Positions 1 through 8,199 of a stretch of DNA of 64,000 nucleotides are shown piece by piece. The first letter of the stretch is position 1. Each line of letters opens with the position of its first letter. This DNA is from Flavobacterium kingsejongi (lineage in GTDB: Bacteria; Bacteroidota; Bacteroidia; Flavobacteriales; Flavobacteriaceae). The position numbers and the translations under genes were made by a program. The stretch is taken from assembly GCF_003076475.1 (NCBI RefSeq), contig NZ_CP020919.1, forward strand, positions 2,852,001 to 2,916,000, in the 5' to 3' direction. Under the pieces are notes generated by a model, which did not search any database, was not told the origin of the DNA, and worked only from the letters and a program-made list of their open reading frames with translations.

Positions 1-1
1 T

Positions 2-583
2 GATGCGGAAAACAGTCATGCGCCAGTACGTGCCATTGTGGCCGAAGGTGTAAATGTGCCACTCTATATCCTGGGATCCAGTACAGACAGTGCCCACCTG
101 GCTGCAAAACTGGGATTACCGTATGTTTTTGCCAGTCATTTTGCAACAGGGCAATTGTTTGAAGCCCTCGATATCTACAGAAGAGAATTCCAACCGTCCG
201 TACATCTCGATAAACCCTATACCATCGCGGGAGTGAATGTAATTGCTGCCGACACCGATGCTGAAGCGGAGGAAAACTTTACATCGCTTTTACGCATGTT
301 TATTGGAGTATTAACTGGAAAACGCGAACATTTGCAACCTCCAATGCCAATGCCGGATGATTTGATGATGTTACAGCACAATCCTGCGCTTCGTGACATG
401 CTTAAATATTCTTTCGTCGGAAGGAAAGAGGCGGTAGCAAAAGAAATTGCCCGTTTCGTGGAACAGACCGGGGTGGACGAGCTGATGGTCGTTACAAACA
501 TCCACGGTCATGAAGACCGCGTAAAATCGTATCGTATCGTTGCTGAAATAATGAAAGATTTAAATGCTGCTCCGGTAGCATAA
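2..583 (+). CDS. LLM-class (luciferase-like) flavin-dependent oxidoreductase, C-terminal part
   Basis: The reading frame is open from base 2 to the stop at 583, so the gene begins outside the window. A GTG at 38 is only an internal codon, because the frame reads DAENSHAPVRAIVAEG straight through it. The visible 193 residues contain GLPYVFASHF and a long C-terminal helix region ending in QTGVDELMVVTNIHGHEDR, typical of bacterial luciferase-like FMN monooxygenases of about 330-340 residues. The substrate cannot be told from this fragment. These enzymes are cytosolic (alpha/beta)8 barrels using FMNH2 supplied by a reductase. Assignment to the superfamily is confident. Confidence 0.85.
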   Translation, partial: DAENSHAPVRAIVAEGVNVPLYILGSSTDSAHLAAKLGLPYVFASHFATGQLFEALDIYRREFQPSVHLDKPYTIAGVNVIAADTDAEAEENFTSLLRMFIGVLTGKREHLQPPMPMPDDLMMLQHNPALRDMLKYSFVGRKEAVAKEIARFVEQTGVDELMVVTNIHGHEDRVKSYRIVAEIMKDLNAAPVA

Positions 584-640
584 TCAAAGCTTACAGTAAC
601 TATTCCTGATTTTCTGGAAGTTAAAGATAAGTGTCATACA

Positions 641-666
641 ACCCGGAAGTTATTATCCTTCCGGGT
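641..666. terminator. Hairpin between convergent genes, possible terminator
   Basis: ACCCGGAAG (641-649) and CTTCCGGGT (658-666) form a perfect 9-bp stem with an 8-nt loop between two convergent genes. It overlaps the stop of the minus-strand gene. No T-tract follows on either strand, so rho-independent action is uncertain. Confidence 0.4.
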
Positions 667-1087
667 AATGTAAAGGATCAGGCTGGAGGTATTTTATTTT
701 GTGAAACCAAAAGAGGTTGAGCAGCCCCAGGACAATTGAAACTGGAAATAGTACTATATTTCCAAAAATTCCCATCATCAATGTCGCTAACAGGTCTCCC
801 GGACTTTCTATCGTTACGGCAATAGCATTTCCTAAAAGAATGATAATCATACAGCACATTATAGAGATAACAGCCAGTTTTGGTACGGAATGTTTTTGAA
901 AATTCAGATAACGAAACACCAACAGATATACTATAACACAGGCGATAGACATTCCCAGCATTAATGTATAATTAATAGTAGTGCTATACGCATCGGAACC
1001 GGCACAGTATAAAATCCCATTACCGATGGCTAAGTTCATCAGTATAGCACTTAAAATGATGAGGTATTTCTTTTGAATTATATCCAT
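653..1087 (-). CDS. Small integral membrane protein, function unknown
   Basis: A 144-residue protein with about four hydrophobic segments (roughly residues 8-28, 38-58, 70-92 and 100-130) and a short polar tail ending in YPEG. No catalytic motif is visible and I do not recognise a family. It starts with ATG at 1087, just downstream of the convincing start of the secreted protein gene at 1597-1103, in the same direction with a 15-bp gap, so the two may be co-transcribed. It is probably an inner-membrane protein. Confidence 0.6.
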   Translation of the reverse strand: MDIIQKKYLIILSAILMNLAIGNGILYCAGSDAYSTTINYTLMLGMSIACVIVYLLVFRYLNFQKHSVPKLAVISIMCCMIIILLGNAIAVTIESPGDLLATLMMGIFGNIVLFPVSIVLGLLNLFWFHKIKYLQPDPLHYPEG

Positions 1088-1102
1088 TATACTTACAGTA
1101 AA

Positions 1103-1597
1103 TTAATTCGGTATACCAATCATTGGTGCCGTTTCTTCATGTTTGCTAAAAAATAGCGTCCTATTTTCTGTATCATACATAACTTCAAGATACTGTTCTA
1201 AAAACGCAATTAAGGGTTTAGTACACGCATTATTATTTTTGGATCGGGCCATTTTGAACGATTGATAATCCCCAAATACTACCTGTGGACTTTGGAGATA
1301 CGGTAGTAAAATCATATAAGTACCATTGATCGTTACTTTGCAATCCCGGTGATTCAGGATAACCTGTACTTTTTTTGCGTCAACAAAATAAAGCATATCA
1401 GGCTGATTGGGATTGTCATCCAATAGCAATTCTTTATCCGTAAGGTTGTCAATATTAAAAAACCATTTGGTACCCTTAATAGCATCATTCAGGGTATCGT
1501 AGGTAATAGCGGGGGGCGAAGGATAATCTGTCTTTTTCTTTCTCTGGGCAAAAGAAATGCTGGAAACCAAAACCAGGAGTAGGTATAACTTTCTCAT
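1103..1597 (-). CDS. Secreted hypothetical protein
   Basis: The start is placed at the ATG at 1597, which gives MRKLYLLLVLVSSISFAQ, a textbook signal peptide with an AQ cleavage end. A longer frame to 1654 would put charged residues in front of the signal and cross the predicted -7 element. The mature part (about 145 residues) contains KGTKWFFNIDNLTDKELLL and a single Cys pair region (HRDCKV, NNACTK). No known family was recognised. It resembles small exported Bacteroidota proteins that report a computed threshold ('DTLNDAIKGTKW'), but the function is unknown. It probably shares a transcript with the membrane protein downstream. Confidence 0.65.
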   Translation of the reverse strand: MRKLYLLLVLVSSISFAQRKKKTDYPSPPAITYDTLNDAIKGTKWFFNIDNLTDKELLLDDNPNQPDMLYFVDAKKVQVILNHRDCKVTINGTYMILLPYLQSPQVVFGDYQSFKMARSKNNNACTKPLIAFLEQYLEVMYDTENRTLFFSKHEETAPMIGIPN

Positions 1598-1651
1598 AAA
1601 ATGCAATTTACATTTGGGTGTAAGAAACAAATACATTCCGTACCTGTCATT

Positions 1652-1659
1652 CAAATATA
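1652..1659 (-). promoter_or_regulatory. -7 element TATATTTG for the secreted protein gene
   Basis: CAAATATA on the plus strand reads TATATTTG on the minus strand, matching the Bacteroidota TAnnTTTG -7 consensus, about 55 bp before the chosen start at 1597. No good TTG was found at 17-23 bp upstream. Confidence 0.4.
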
Positions 1660-1674
1660 GCTAAATAGTATAAA

Positions 1675-1708
1675 TTGTATTGAAGTTGCAGTGTATTTCT
1701 TATTTTTG
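1675..1708 (+). promoter_or_regulatory. Promoter of DUF3095 gene (TTG-N23-TATTTTTG)
   Basis: TTG at 1675-1677 and TATTTTTG at 1701-1708 are separated by 23 bp, at the upper limit for the Bacteroidota primary sigma consensus. The ATG follows 25 bp after the -7 element. Confidence 0.5.
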
Positions 1709-1733
1709 ATTCAAATCTTATAATTCGTAATGA

Positions 1734-2897
1734 ATGACAGAAGACATTGCCGGACAATTTTACAGTAACCTGCCTTTAAATGATTTACCGCTCAGCGATC
1801 TATTAGGCAGAGAAAAATTGTTCCGCCAGGTTCCGGAGAGCTGGCATGTTGTCATTACCGATATTGTAGGGTCAACCCAGGCTGTTTTAGGAGGCAGGCA
1901 TGAAGACGTAAATCTTATTGCCACTGGCAGTATTGTTGCGGTACTCAACCTCGCTTTTCGCATGCAGATAACCATACCTTTTTTCTTTGGAGGTGACGGG
2001 GCAACTTTTATTATTCCAACAGCCTTGATCGATACTGTAATGCAGGCATTGACGCGTTATAGGGAAACGATCTTAGAAAATTTTAATCTTGAACTCCGAA
2101 CCGGTACCGTACCCGTAGCCGAAATTTATGCTGCCGGGCATGTTATACGAATAGCAAAATACAAGAGTTCCTCCTCCTTTTCCATACCCATAGTATTAGG
2201 AAACGGGCTGAATTTCGCAGAATGCCGGATTAAAGGAGGAGATTATCTGTTCTCCGGGGAGCCTCCTGTGGCAATACAGCTTGATCTCAGTGGGATGCAG
2301 TGCCGCTGGGATAAAATTCTGCCACCTCAGGATAAAGAAGAAATTGTAACCTTGCTGGTAGTCGCCAAAGATTCCGGGCATCAGGAAAAAGCGTTTGCCA
2401 TGATTTTGAAAAAAATGGATGAGCTGTATGGTATTCCCGAAAAAAGACAGCCTATTTCTGTAGCACGGCTCAGGCTGAAAACAACATTCAGCCGCCTGGG
2501 AGCCGAGATGCGTATCAGGCTGGGAAAGATTAGAGTACTAGAATTGTTGCAAACATGGTTGGCTACTTTATACGGATACATCTATTTTAATACAAAAAAG
2601 GGCAGGAAGTACCTGAGGGCACTGGTTGAAATGTCAGATACACTGGTTATAGACGGAAAGATCAATACGGTAATTTCGGGGCGTGCAGCACAGCGGGCTG
2701 CCTTACAACTCTTATTGGATCAGATGGAAACAGAAGGATCCATACATTATGGCATGCACATCAGTAAGGCTTCTATAATGTCGTGTTACGTCCGGGATTT
2801 GGAAGATGGTCATATCCATTTTGTCGATGGGGCAGAGGGCGGTTATACTAAAGCAGCGGCTATTTTAAAAACCAAACTGGCAGCTCATCCATCATAA
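1734..2897 (+). CDS. DUF3095 family protein (nucleotide-cyclase-like fold)
   Basis: 387 residues. The N-terminal third carries WHVVITDIVGST (about residues 37-48) and PFFFGGDGATFIIP (about residues 82-95). These two spaced Asp-containing beta-strand motifs resemble the two metal-binding positions of class III nucleotide cyclases, and they are the hallmark I recall of DUF3095. The C-terminal half is helical with YGMHISKASIMSCYVRDL near the end. No signal peptide or membrane segment is present, so it should be cytosolic. It is monocistronic with its own promoter. The family name is fairly sure. Cyclase activity is only inferred from motif resemblance and has not been shown here. Confidence 0.75.
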   Translation: MTEDIAGQFYSNLPLNDLPLSDLLGREKLFRQVPESWHVVITDIVGSTQAVLGGRHEDVNLIATGSIVAVLNLAFRMQITIPFFFGGDGATFIIPTALIDTVMQALTRYRETILENFNLELRTGTVPVAEIYAAGHVIRIAKYKSSSSFSIPIVLGNGLNFAECRIKGGDYLFSGEPPVAIQLDLSGMQCRWDKILPPQDKEEIVTLLVVAKDSGHQEKAFAMILKKMDELYGIPEKRQPISVARLRLKTTFSRLGAEMRIRLGKIRVLELLQTWLATLYGYIYFNTKKGRKYLRALVEMSDTLVIDGKINTVISGRAAQRAALQLLLDQMETEGSIHYGMHISKASIMSCYVRDLEDGHIHFVDGAEGGYTKAAAILKTKLAAHPS

Positions 2898-2989
2898 TTT
2901 ACTGCAAATCGAGCCTGATGATATCCAGGCTACTAAGCCAGCATAGAGCAATCACCGCTACCTGTAATGAACTATATACATTCGTCAAT

Positions 2990-3883
2990 CTATTGGATAC
3001 TCTGTTTTAATCCTGTCTTATTCATTAGCAACGCACAAAAAAAATGAGCCGCTTTTTTCTCATAAACATTCTTCATGGATATGATCATGGCTTTGCGTAA
3101 CATTTTTTTTCCTTTGATGGGGATCACGCATAAATCATCATAATCCTGAACTGTCGTTTTAGCCAATATTGTGTGCCAGTTTCCGGCCTTTACTAATTCC
3201 AGCAACGTGGGGATATCGTTAACCTCCACCGGAATATTTGGGATAATGTTGTTTTTAGTAAAAGTCTCATTGATAAATTGCCGTGTACTATAGCCATTGG
3301 CAGGCAGTGCTAAAGTGAGTTTTCCAATTTCAGGTAGGGTAATTTCTTTTTTGCTTGCCAACGCATTGTAGGTAGAAGTAATTAAGCATAAAGGCGATTC
3401 AAAAAGCAGCTTGTAAGATAAATTTTCATCTGTAGCCTGATCCGCAAAAGTCAATATAAAATCCAATTCAAGTTTGAGTAACTTATGGTATAGTTCTTCG
3501 GAAGTACCAAAAACGATTTGTATGGAAATTTTAGGATACAGTTCCAAAAATTGAATCAGGGCGGGAGTAAGGATATACCGAAGGCCATAGGTAACGCCAA
3601 TATATAATTCCCCGGTCTTTAGGTCCTTTAGGTCTTTCAGTAAGGCCATACCACTGCTGGCCTTGCTTACACTTTGTAGGGCATAGTCATAAAACAGGCT
3701 GCCCGCCTCAGTCAAAAGAATCCTTTTTCCTATCCTGTGAAAGAGTGGTGTATCCAACTCAATCTCCAACTGTTTGATTTGTTGCGAAAGCGTACTCTGG
3801 CTAATATTAAGTTCTGCAGCTGCAGCCGTAAAATTGAGTAATTCTTTCGCTCTCAGAAAATAGTTAAGCTGTCTAAGTTCCAT
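2990..3883 (-). CDS. LysR family transcriptional regulator
   Basis: 297 residues. The N-terminal winged helix-turn-helix runs MELRQLNYFLRAKELLNFT through AAAELNISQSTLSQQIKQLE (about residues 1-60). A two-lobed periplasmic-binding-protein-like effector domain follows (about 90-290). It is transcribed away from the MFS exporter gene at 3994, the usual arrangement for a LysR protein controlling its neighbour. The effector is not predictable. A T-N11-A dyad lies immediately upstream (3889-3905). Confidence 0.9.
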   Translation of the reverse strand: MELRQLNYFLRAKELLNFTAAAAELNISQSTLSQQIKQLEIELDTPLFHRIGKRILLTEAGSLFYDYALQSVSKASSGMALLKDLKDLKTGELYIGVTYGLRYILTPALIQFLELYPKISIQIVFGTSEELYHKLLKLELDFILTFADQATDENLSYKLLFESPLCLITSTYNALASKKEITLPEIGKLTLALPANGYSTRQFINETFTKNNIIPNIPVEVNDIPTLLELVKAGNWHTILAKTTVQDYDDLCVIPIKGKKMLRKAMIISMKNVYEKKAAHFFCALLMNKTGLKQSIQ

Positions 3884-3888
3884 TTGTT

Positions 3889-3905
3889 AATCGGTTTTAT
3901 CGATT
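3889..3905. promoter_or_regulatory. Candidate LysR box (AATCG-N7-CGATT)
   Basis: A 17-bp inverted repeat, AATCG (3889-3893) and CGATT (3901-3905), contains the T-N11-A spacing of LysR operators. It lies between the LysR start codon and its predicted -7 element, so binding there could repress lysR. The call rests on motif and position only. Confidence 0.4.
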
Positions 3906-3930
3906 GATATTATAGAAAAATAACGTTTTA

Positions 3931-3938
3931 CAAATATA
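3931..3938 (-). promoter_or_regulatory. -7 element TATATTTG for the LysR gene
   Basis: CAAATATA on the plus strand reads TATATTTG on the minus strand, about 48 bp upstream of the LysR ATG. No upstream TTG at correct spacing was seen. Confidence 0.4.
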
Positions 3939-3993
3939 AGGATATTGCTGAAATTTGTAGTGGTAAAGTAGTTAAGACCTTTGCCATTGCGAT

Positions 3994-5235
3994 ATGAATA
4001 TTTTCAGGTCTTTAAAGTATAGAAATTTCAAGTTGTTTTTTTATGGTCAGTCAGTGTCGCTCATGGGAACATGGATGCAAAAAACAGCCGTAAGCTGGCT
4101 CGTCTACCGACTGACAGGGTCAGCGTTTCTATTGGGTATGGTAACCTTTGTAAGCCTTATCCCGTCGTTGCTACTCTCCCCGTATGCCGGTAGTTATATT
4201 GACCGTCATAACAGGTTTAAGGTAATGGTCAATACACAGATTATTTCGATGCTGCAGGCAGGAGCCCTTGCGGGAATGATCTATTTTCAATACTATAGCA
4301 TCCCGGCGATTATAGCCCTGAGCCTTTTACAGGGGATTGTAAATTCCTTTGATGTGATCTGCAGGCAAACACTTATGATCGATATGGTTGATAATCCGGA
4401 AGACCTTCCCAACGCTATCGCGCTCAATTCTACAATGACCAATCTTGCCCGGATTATTGGCCCGGCACTGGCAGGTTTCATATTGAGTACAGTAGGAGAA
4501 GATTTTTGCTTTATTAGTAATTTCATCAGTTATGTTCCTGTTTTAGGCTGCCTTTATATGATGCGTATAAAAGTTGGAGCCACCCCAAGGCAGCAAAATA
4601 GTTTATGGATGGAATTAAAAGAAGGATTTGATTACATCGCTGGAGAAAAAGATCTGAAAAGCCTTATTCTGTTACTCGCGATGAGTAGCCTTATAGTGAT
4701 TCCTTTCACTACCTTGATGCCTATTTTTGCGAAAGACCTCTTCCATGGTACTGCCCGGACATTTAGCCTTTTTGAAAGTGCCATTGGTTTTGGATCCGTT
4801 CTTAGCGCCGTATATTTAGCGAATCTGCAATCCAACAAATATTTGATTCGGATCATTATTATCGCAAGCCTGCTTTTTGGCGGCAGTATTCTACTGTTAT
4901 CGTTTGCCTCCATTTTGCCTTTAGCATTAGCGTTTATGGCACTAAGCGGAATGGGCATGATGGCGCAGACTTCCGCAATAAATACCTATATTCAGACTCA
5001 TGCTGCTTCACACATGCGGGGGAGGGCGATCAGCTATTTTATTATGGCTTATCAGGGAGTAATCCCCGTGGGGAGTTTAGCAATCGGTATACTGGCAGAA
5101 ACGCTGGGTCCAAAAGAAGCCGTCGCGATAGCCGGAAGTAGTGGTATTGTCTGTATTTTAGTATTTGCATACTACTGGAAATACAGTGTTACCAAAAATA
5201 AGTTCAGCATAGCGTTAGACACGCCAAAAAATTAA
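3994..5235 (+). CDS. MFS transporter, EntS/MFS_3-type exporter
   Basis: 413 residues with about 11-12 hydrophobic segments. The opening RSLKYRNFKLFFYGQSVSLMGTWMQ and the phrase SWLVYRLTGSAFLLG are the usual N-terminus of the MFS_3 (enterobactin-exporter-like) subfamily, followed by the loop PYAGSYIDRHNRFKVM, equivalent to the MFS motif A. These proteins are proton-coupled exporters of siderophores or drugs in the inner membrane. It is followed after 12 bp by the metallo-beta-lactamase-fold hydrolase gene, so the pair is probably one operon, with a divergent LysR gene as likely regulator. The substrate is unknown. Confidence 0.88.
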   Translation: MNIFRSLKYRNFKLFFYGQSVSLMGTWMQKTAVSWLVYRLTGSAFLLGMVTFVSLIPSLLLSPYAGSYIDRHNRFKVMVNTQIISMLQAGALAGMIYFQYYSIPAIIALSLLQGIVNSFDVICRQTLMIDMVDNPEDLPNAIALNSTMTNLARIIGPALAGFILSTVGEDFCFISNFISYVPVLGCLYMMRIKVGATPRQQNSLWMELKEGFDYIAGEKDLKSLILLLAMSSLIVIPFTTLMPIFAKDLFHGTARTFSLFESAIGFGSVLSAVYLANLQSNKYLIRIIIIASLLFGGSILLLSFASILPLALAFMALSGMGMMAQTSAINTYIQTHAASHMRGRAISYFIMAYQGVIPVGSLAIGILAETLGPKEAVAIAGSSGIVCILVFAYYWKYSVTKNKFSIALDTPKN

Positions 5236-5247
5236 AATAATAGACCC

Positions 5248-5982
5248 ATGATAATCATCCCATTGAATGAAGGCATTTTTGCCGTGAGCAAACAAAAAGT
5301 ATTTGCACCCGTTGCTTCAGAAGATCTGGACCAGGTACCTACGGATAGTTTAAAACTTGCGATCTGCCCTTTTTTGGTAGTGTTGGAGGACGATGTACTC
5401 CTGTTGGATACCGGATTGGGATTTATGGATAATGGTGTACCCGCACTTTTTCCGCTGCTGGAAAAAGCAGGATATCATCCGGGACAAATTACAAAAGTCC
5501 TGATTTCACACCTCCATAAAGATCATATTGACGGAATCGGGTATCGCGAAACTACAGGTTTTGTACAACATTACCCTAACGCCCAAATTTACATCCAGCA
5601 GCAAGAACTGCAGTATGCTTTGGAACAGGAAAATAGTCACTCTTTCAACCCGGAAGTTTTAAAAGAACTGGCAGCCCTTCCCAATGTAGTGTTTTTAGAG
5701 GATGAAAAAGGAACTATTGGAACCACTATCTCATATGAGGTTACCGGAGGGCATTCTCCATTCCATCAGGTTTTCTGGATCAGAGAAGCGGGGACAACAG
5801 CTTTTTACGGAGCTGATAATCTCCCACAGAAAAACTACCTCAAATTCCACCTGGCTTATAAGACGGACTTCGATGGTAAAAAGGCGATGGAATTACGCCA
5901 GCTATGGGAAGAAGAAGCGCATAAAGAACAGTGGGAGGTATTATTCTATCATGATATCAGGGATAATGTTGTCCGGTTTTAG
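5248..5982 (+). CDS. MBL-fold metallo-hydrolase
   Basis: 244 residues. The zinc-binding signature SHLHKDHIDG (HxHxDH, about residues 88-97) and a later GGHSPFHQVF with His plus GADNLPQ supply the usual metal ligands of the metallo-beta-lactamase fold. Length and the LLLDTGLGF entry motif fit the AHL-lactonase/quorum-quenching or general glyoxalase-II-like hydrolases rather than true beta-lactamases. There is no signal peptide, so it is cytosolic, which argues against periplasmic beta-lactam hydrolysis. Co-transcription with the upstream exporter is likely. The substrate is unknown. Confidence 0.88.
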   Translation: MIIIPLNEGIFAVSKQKVFAPVASEDLDQVPTDSLKLAICPFLVVLEDDVLLLDTGLGFMDNGVPALFPLLEKAGYHPGQITKVLISHLHKDHIDGIGYRETTGFVQHYPNAQIYIQQQELQYALEQENSHSFNPEVLKELAALPNVVFLEDEKGTIGTTISYEVTGGHSPFHQVFWIREAGTTAFYGADNLPQKNYLKFHLAYKTDFDGKKAMELRQLWEEEAHKEQWEVLFYHDIRDNVVRF

Positions 5983-6036
5983 AAATAGCATTTTACGATA
6001 GGAACTCACTCAAAAACCGATACGGATACTAACAGG

Positions 6037-6066
6037 TTGCAGGCTCAGTTTTATTTGATAATTTTG
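6037..6066 (+). promoter_or_regulatory. Promoter of the MarR gene (TTG-N19-TAATTTTG)
   Basis: TTG at 6037-6039 and TAATTTTG at 6059-6066 are separated by 19 bp. The expected start of transcription, 4-5 nt past the final G, coincides with the ATG at 6071, so the mRNA may be leaderless. Confidence 0.6.
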
Positions 6067-6072
6067 CAAAAT
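6061..6072. promoter_or_regulatory. Palindrome ATTTTGCAAAAT over the MarR promoter
   Basis: A perfect 12-bp palindrome covers the -7 element and the first bases of the MarR gene. MarR proteins typically bind short AT-rich palindromes over their own promoter, so this is a candidate autorepression site. Confidence 0.4.
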
Positions 6073-6559
6073 GGATACGGACAAGAAACTCAGGGAATTA
6101 GAAGGGATGCGTGAAAATAACTGGCAGCGGATTATTTTCGTCCTGCGGAAACACCATGACCTCTGGGCCCAAAAAAATATCAGCCCCGAATTTGGGCCAC
6201 TCAAAATGTCTTATATGCCAGTCATCTGTAACATCAACCTGGAGGGTAGTTCAGCTGTGGATATTGCCAGGGATTCCATGATCATCAAGCAGGCCATGAG
6301 CCGTACTATAAAAGAGCTGGAAGAAAAAGGAATGATTACCAGTACTACCGATGCTTCTGACAAAAGAAGTGAACGGCTCAACCTGACAGAAAGCGGTAAA
6401 AAACTCGTACTCGATGCTAATCTCAAATTGGTGGAATTAGTCAAAGAATATGAAAAACTGGTGGGCAGGAAAAACCTTGATACTGCCGTGTCTGTTATTA
6501 ATACGATTATTAAATACCATGAAAGCCTGAATGACGCAGACAAATTAGAAAATAAATAA
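6071..6559 (+). CDS. MarR family transcriptional regulator
   Basis: 162 residues. A winged helix-turn-helix sits at about residues 55-115: SAVDIARDSMIIKQAMSRTI is the recognition region, and the wing is DASDKRSERLNLTESGKK with the conserved D-x-R. Helices for dimerisation flank it. The start at 6071 gives a possibly leaderless transcript. An ATG at 6107 (MRENNWQRI) is an alternative. It follows the exporter/hydrolase genes with an 88-bp gap and its own promoter. It may sense the compound those proteins handle, which is inference from proximity. Confidence 0.88.
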   Translation: MDTDKKLRELEGMRENNWQRIIFVLRKHHDLWAQKNISPEFGPLKMSYMPVICNINLEGSSAVDIARDSMIIKQAMSRTIKELEEKGMITSTTDASDKRSERLNLTESGKKLVLDANLKLVELVKEYEKLVGRKNLDTAVSVINTIIKYHESLNDADKLENK

Positions 6560-6879
6560 GATTTGTTTCCCGCGTCTTACCGCATCTTTTCAATAGCTAT
6601 AGATTTTGACTTCGATATATAAATCAAATCCATTCCACGAACTTTTGTACTTATTTTAGGCGCTTGAAAATCAACTGATACACCTGTAATGAGTGCTGTT
6701 TTAATATTGAATACTACTATTGTTTTCGATACTGCTTTATAAATAAAGTAAACAATGTTTATTATTATTAATTATATTTGCCCGTGGATGAGGTGAACGA
6801 AAGATTATGGAGTGGTATTTCAGGATACCATCTTTAGTTTTTCTTTTTATATAATGCATACAACAGTAATTGCAATAAC
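6560..6879. other. 320-bp intergenic region with a possible promoter
   Basis: No gene is seen. TATATTTG at 6773-6780 fits a -7 element about 100 bp before the first pentapeptide gene, without a recognisable TTG upstream. CTTTATAAATAAAG (6735-6748) is an AT-rich palindrome centred 38.5 bp before the G of that element. Both are weak signals. Confidence 0.35.
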
Positions 6880-7464
6880 ATGGAGCACAACGAAATAAGT
6901 TTTATGGATACAAAGATTAAAGTGAATCAAACTTTTACCGCTCAGGATATGCTGGGCCAGGAATATGAAGGGGTAGAATTCAGGAACTGTGTTTTTGCCA
7001 GCCTAAGGGGTGTAGACCTCATTTGCTGCCGCTTTGTGAACTGTGACCTTAGTAATATCGATGTGATGAATTCCGGAATGCAGGATGTTACCTTTTTGGA
7101 TTGCAAAATAATCGGGGTCAACTTTTTTGAGGCCAATGATTTTGGGTTCAGTGTGGATTTTATAGATTCAGTGTTGGATTTTTGTGGCTTTGAAAACATG
7201 AAGATCAATAAAAGCACCTTTAGCGGCTGCCGGATACACGGCACAAGTTTTAGGGGAGCAGATCTTTCCAAAGCCAAAATGAGCAAGTGTGACCTGTTGA
7301 GCACAGAATTTTCAGCGACCAATATTAGCGGTCTTGATTTCACCAGTTGTACCAACATAACGATGGATCTATCGCTGAACAAAGTAAAAAAGACCAAATT
7401 CAGTTCTGCCAGTCTTGGTGGCCTGCTGAGTCATTTTGATATTATCATACAAGAAGCAAAATGA
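6880..7464 (+). CDS. Pentapeptide repeat protein (Qnr-like architecture), copy 1
   Basis: 194 residues, almost wholly built from five-residue repeats with F or L at the centre (for example FRNCVFASLRGVDLICC, FRGADLSKAKMSKCDLL), which fold as a right-handed quadrilateral beta-helix. The repeats run from about residue 25 to 165. A short C-terminal segment, KFSSASLGGLLSHFDI, resembles the dimerising helix of Qnr/MfpA-type DNA-gyrase-protecting proteins. The last codons overlap the next gene by 4 nt (ATGA). There is no signal peptide. The fold is sure. Any role in gyrase protection is conjecture. Confidence 0.85.
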   Translation: MEHNEISFMDTKIKVNQTFTAQDMLGQEYEGVEFRNCVFASLRGVDLICCRFVNCDLSNIDVMNSGMQDVTFLDCKIIGVNFFEANDFGFSVDFIDSVLDFCGFENMKINKSTFSGCRIHGTSFRGADLSKAKMSKCDLLSTEFSATNISGLDFTSCTNITMDLSLNKVKKTKFSSASLGGLLSHFDIIIQEAK

Positions 7465-8051
7465 TCCAGAGCAATACCATTTATCACGGGGAAGAATTCG
7501 TGGGGTTTGAGGGTAGTGGGCTTACCTTTTCCGATAATGCATTTACCGAATGTAGTTTTAAAAAATGCAGATTCAGCAGGGCATATTTCGAGAATTGCCA
7601 TTTTGACCAGTGTACTTTTGAAGACTGTGACCTCTCCTTGATGACTTACGACGAGAGTAACTTCCATAAGATAGTGATAAAAAGATCAAAGGCAGCCGGT
7701 ATAAGTTGGGCAGAAGCACTGCCTCCGTTTGCTGTTGATTTTGAAGACAGCGAAATTAGCTATTCCAGTTTTTATGGAAAGGTGCTTAAAAAAGCAAAAT
7801 TTATTCATTGTACGGCTGAAGAGGTTGATTTTAGCGAATGCCAGCTTACCAATAGCGATTTTAAAGGCACCGATCTTAAGGGAGCACAATTCCATAATAG
7901 CGGCCTTGATTTATGCAACTTTGAAGACGCATCCAACTACAGTATCGATATCCGGCACAACACTATTAAAGGGGCGAAATTCTCCCTTCCGGAAGCCTTT
8001 AGTTTTTTCAACACATTGGGGATTGATGTGGTCAATCTTGATTCGTTTTAA
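7461..8051 (+). CDS. Pentapeptide repeat protein (Qnr-like architecture), copy 2
   Basis: 196 residues of pentapeptide repeats (FTECSFKKCRFSRAYFENC, FKGTDLKGAQFHNSGLDLC). It closes with KGAKFSLPEAFSFFNTLGID, a C-terminal helix very like that of Qnr proteins. It starts within the stop of the preceding paralogue (ATGA overlap), implying translational coupling and possibly a heteromer. The two proteins are similar in length and layout but clearly diverged in sequence, so the duplication is not recent. Confidence 0.85.
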   Translation: MIQSNTIYHGEEFVGFEGSGLTFSDNAFTECSFKKCRFSRAYFENCHFDQCTFEDCDLSLMTYDESNFHKIVIKRSKAAGISWAEALPPFAVDFEDSEISYSSFYGKVLKKAKFIHCTAEEVDFSECQLTNSDFKGTDLKGAQFHNSGLDLCNFEDASNYSIDIRHNTIKGAKFSLPEAFSFFNTLGIDVVNLDSF

Positions 8052-8115
8052 ATAGCGAAACAGAGTTACTTCATTCTGTCATCAGCTAAATAACGACCGA
8101 ATTCCTTTTATCTAC

Positions 8116-8146
8116 TTGGATTCGATTTTCAGAATTGTTATTTTTG
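8116..8146 (+). promoter_or_regulatory. Promoter of the 35-codon gene (TTG-N20-TATTTTTG)
   Basis: TTG at 8116-8118 and TATTTTTG at 8139-8146 are 20 bp apart, an excellent match to the Bacteroidota consensus, about 53 bp before the small ORF at 8200. Confidence 0.6.
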
Positions 8147-8199
8147 GGTGAGCCGGGTTCCATAATTGAAATACGGCTTTTAACTTAAAAACACCAACT

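Noticed and set aside
5248..5982. Metallo-beta-lactamase antibiotic resistance
   Set aside because: The fold matches but there is no signal peptide, and class-B lactamase residues beyond the zinc motif are not evident. The broader MBL hydrolase call is safer.
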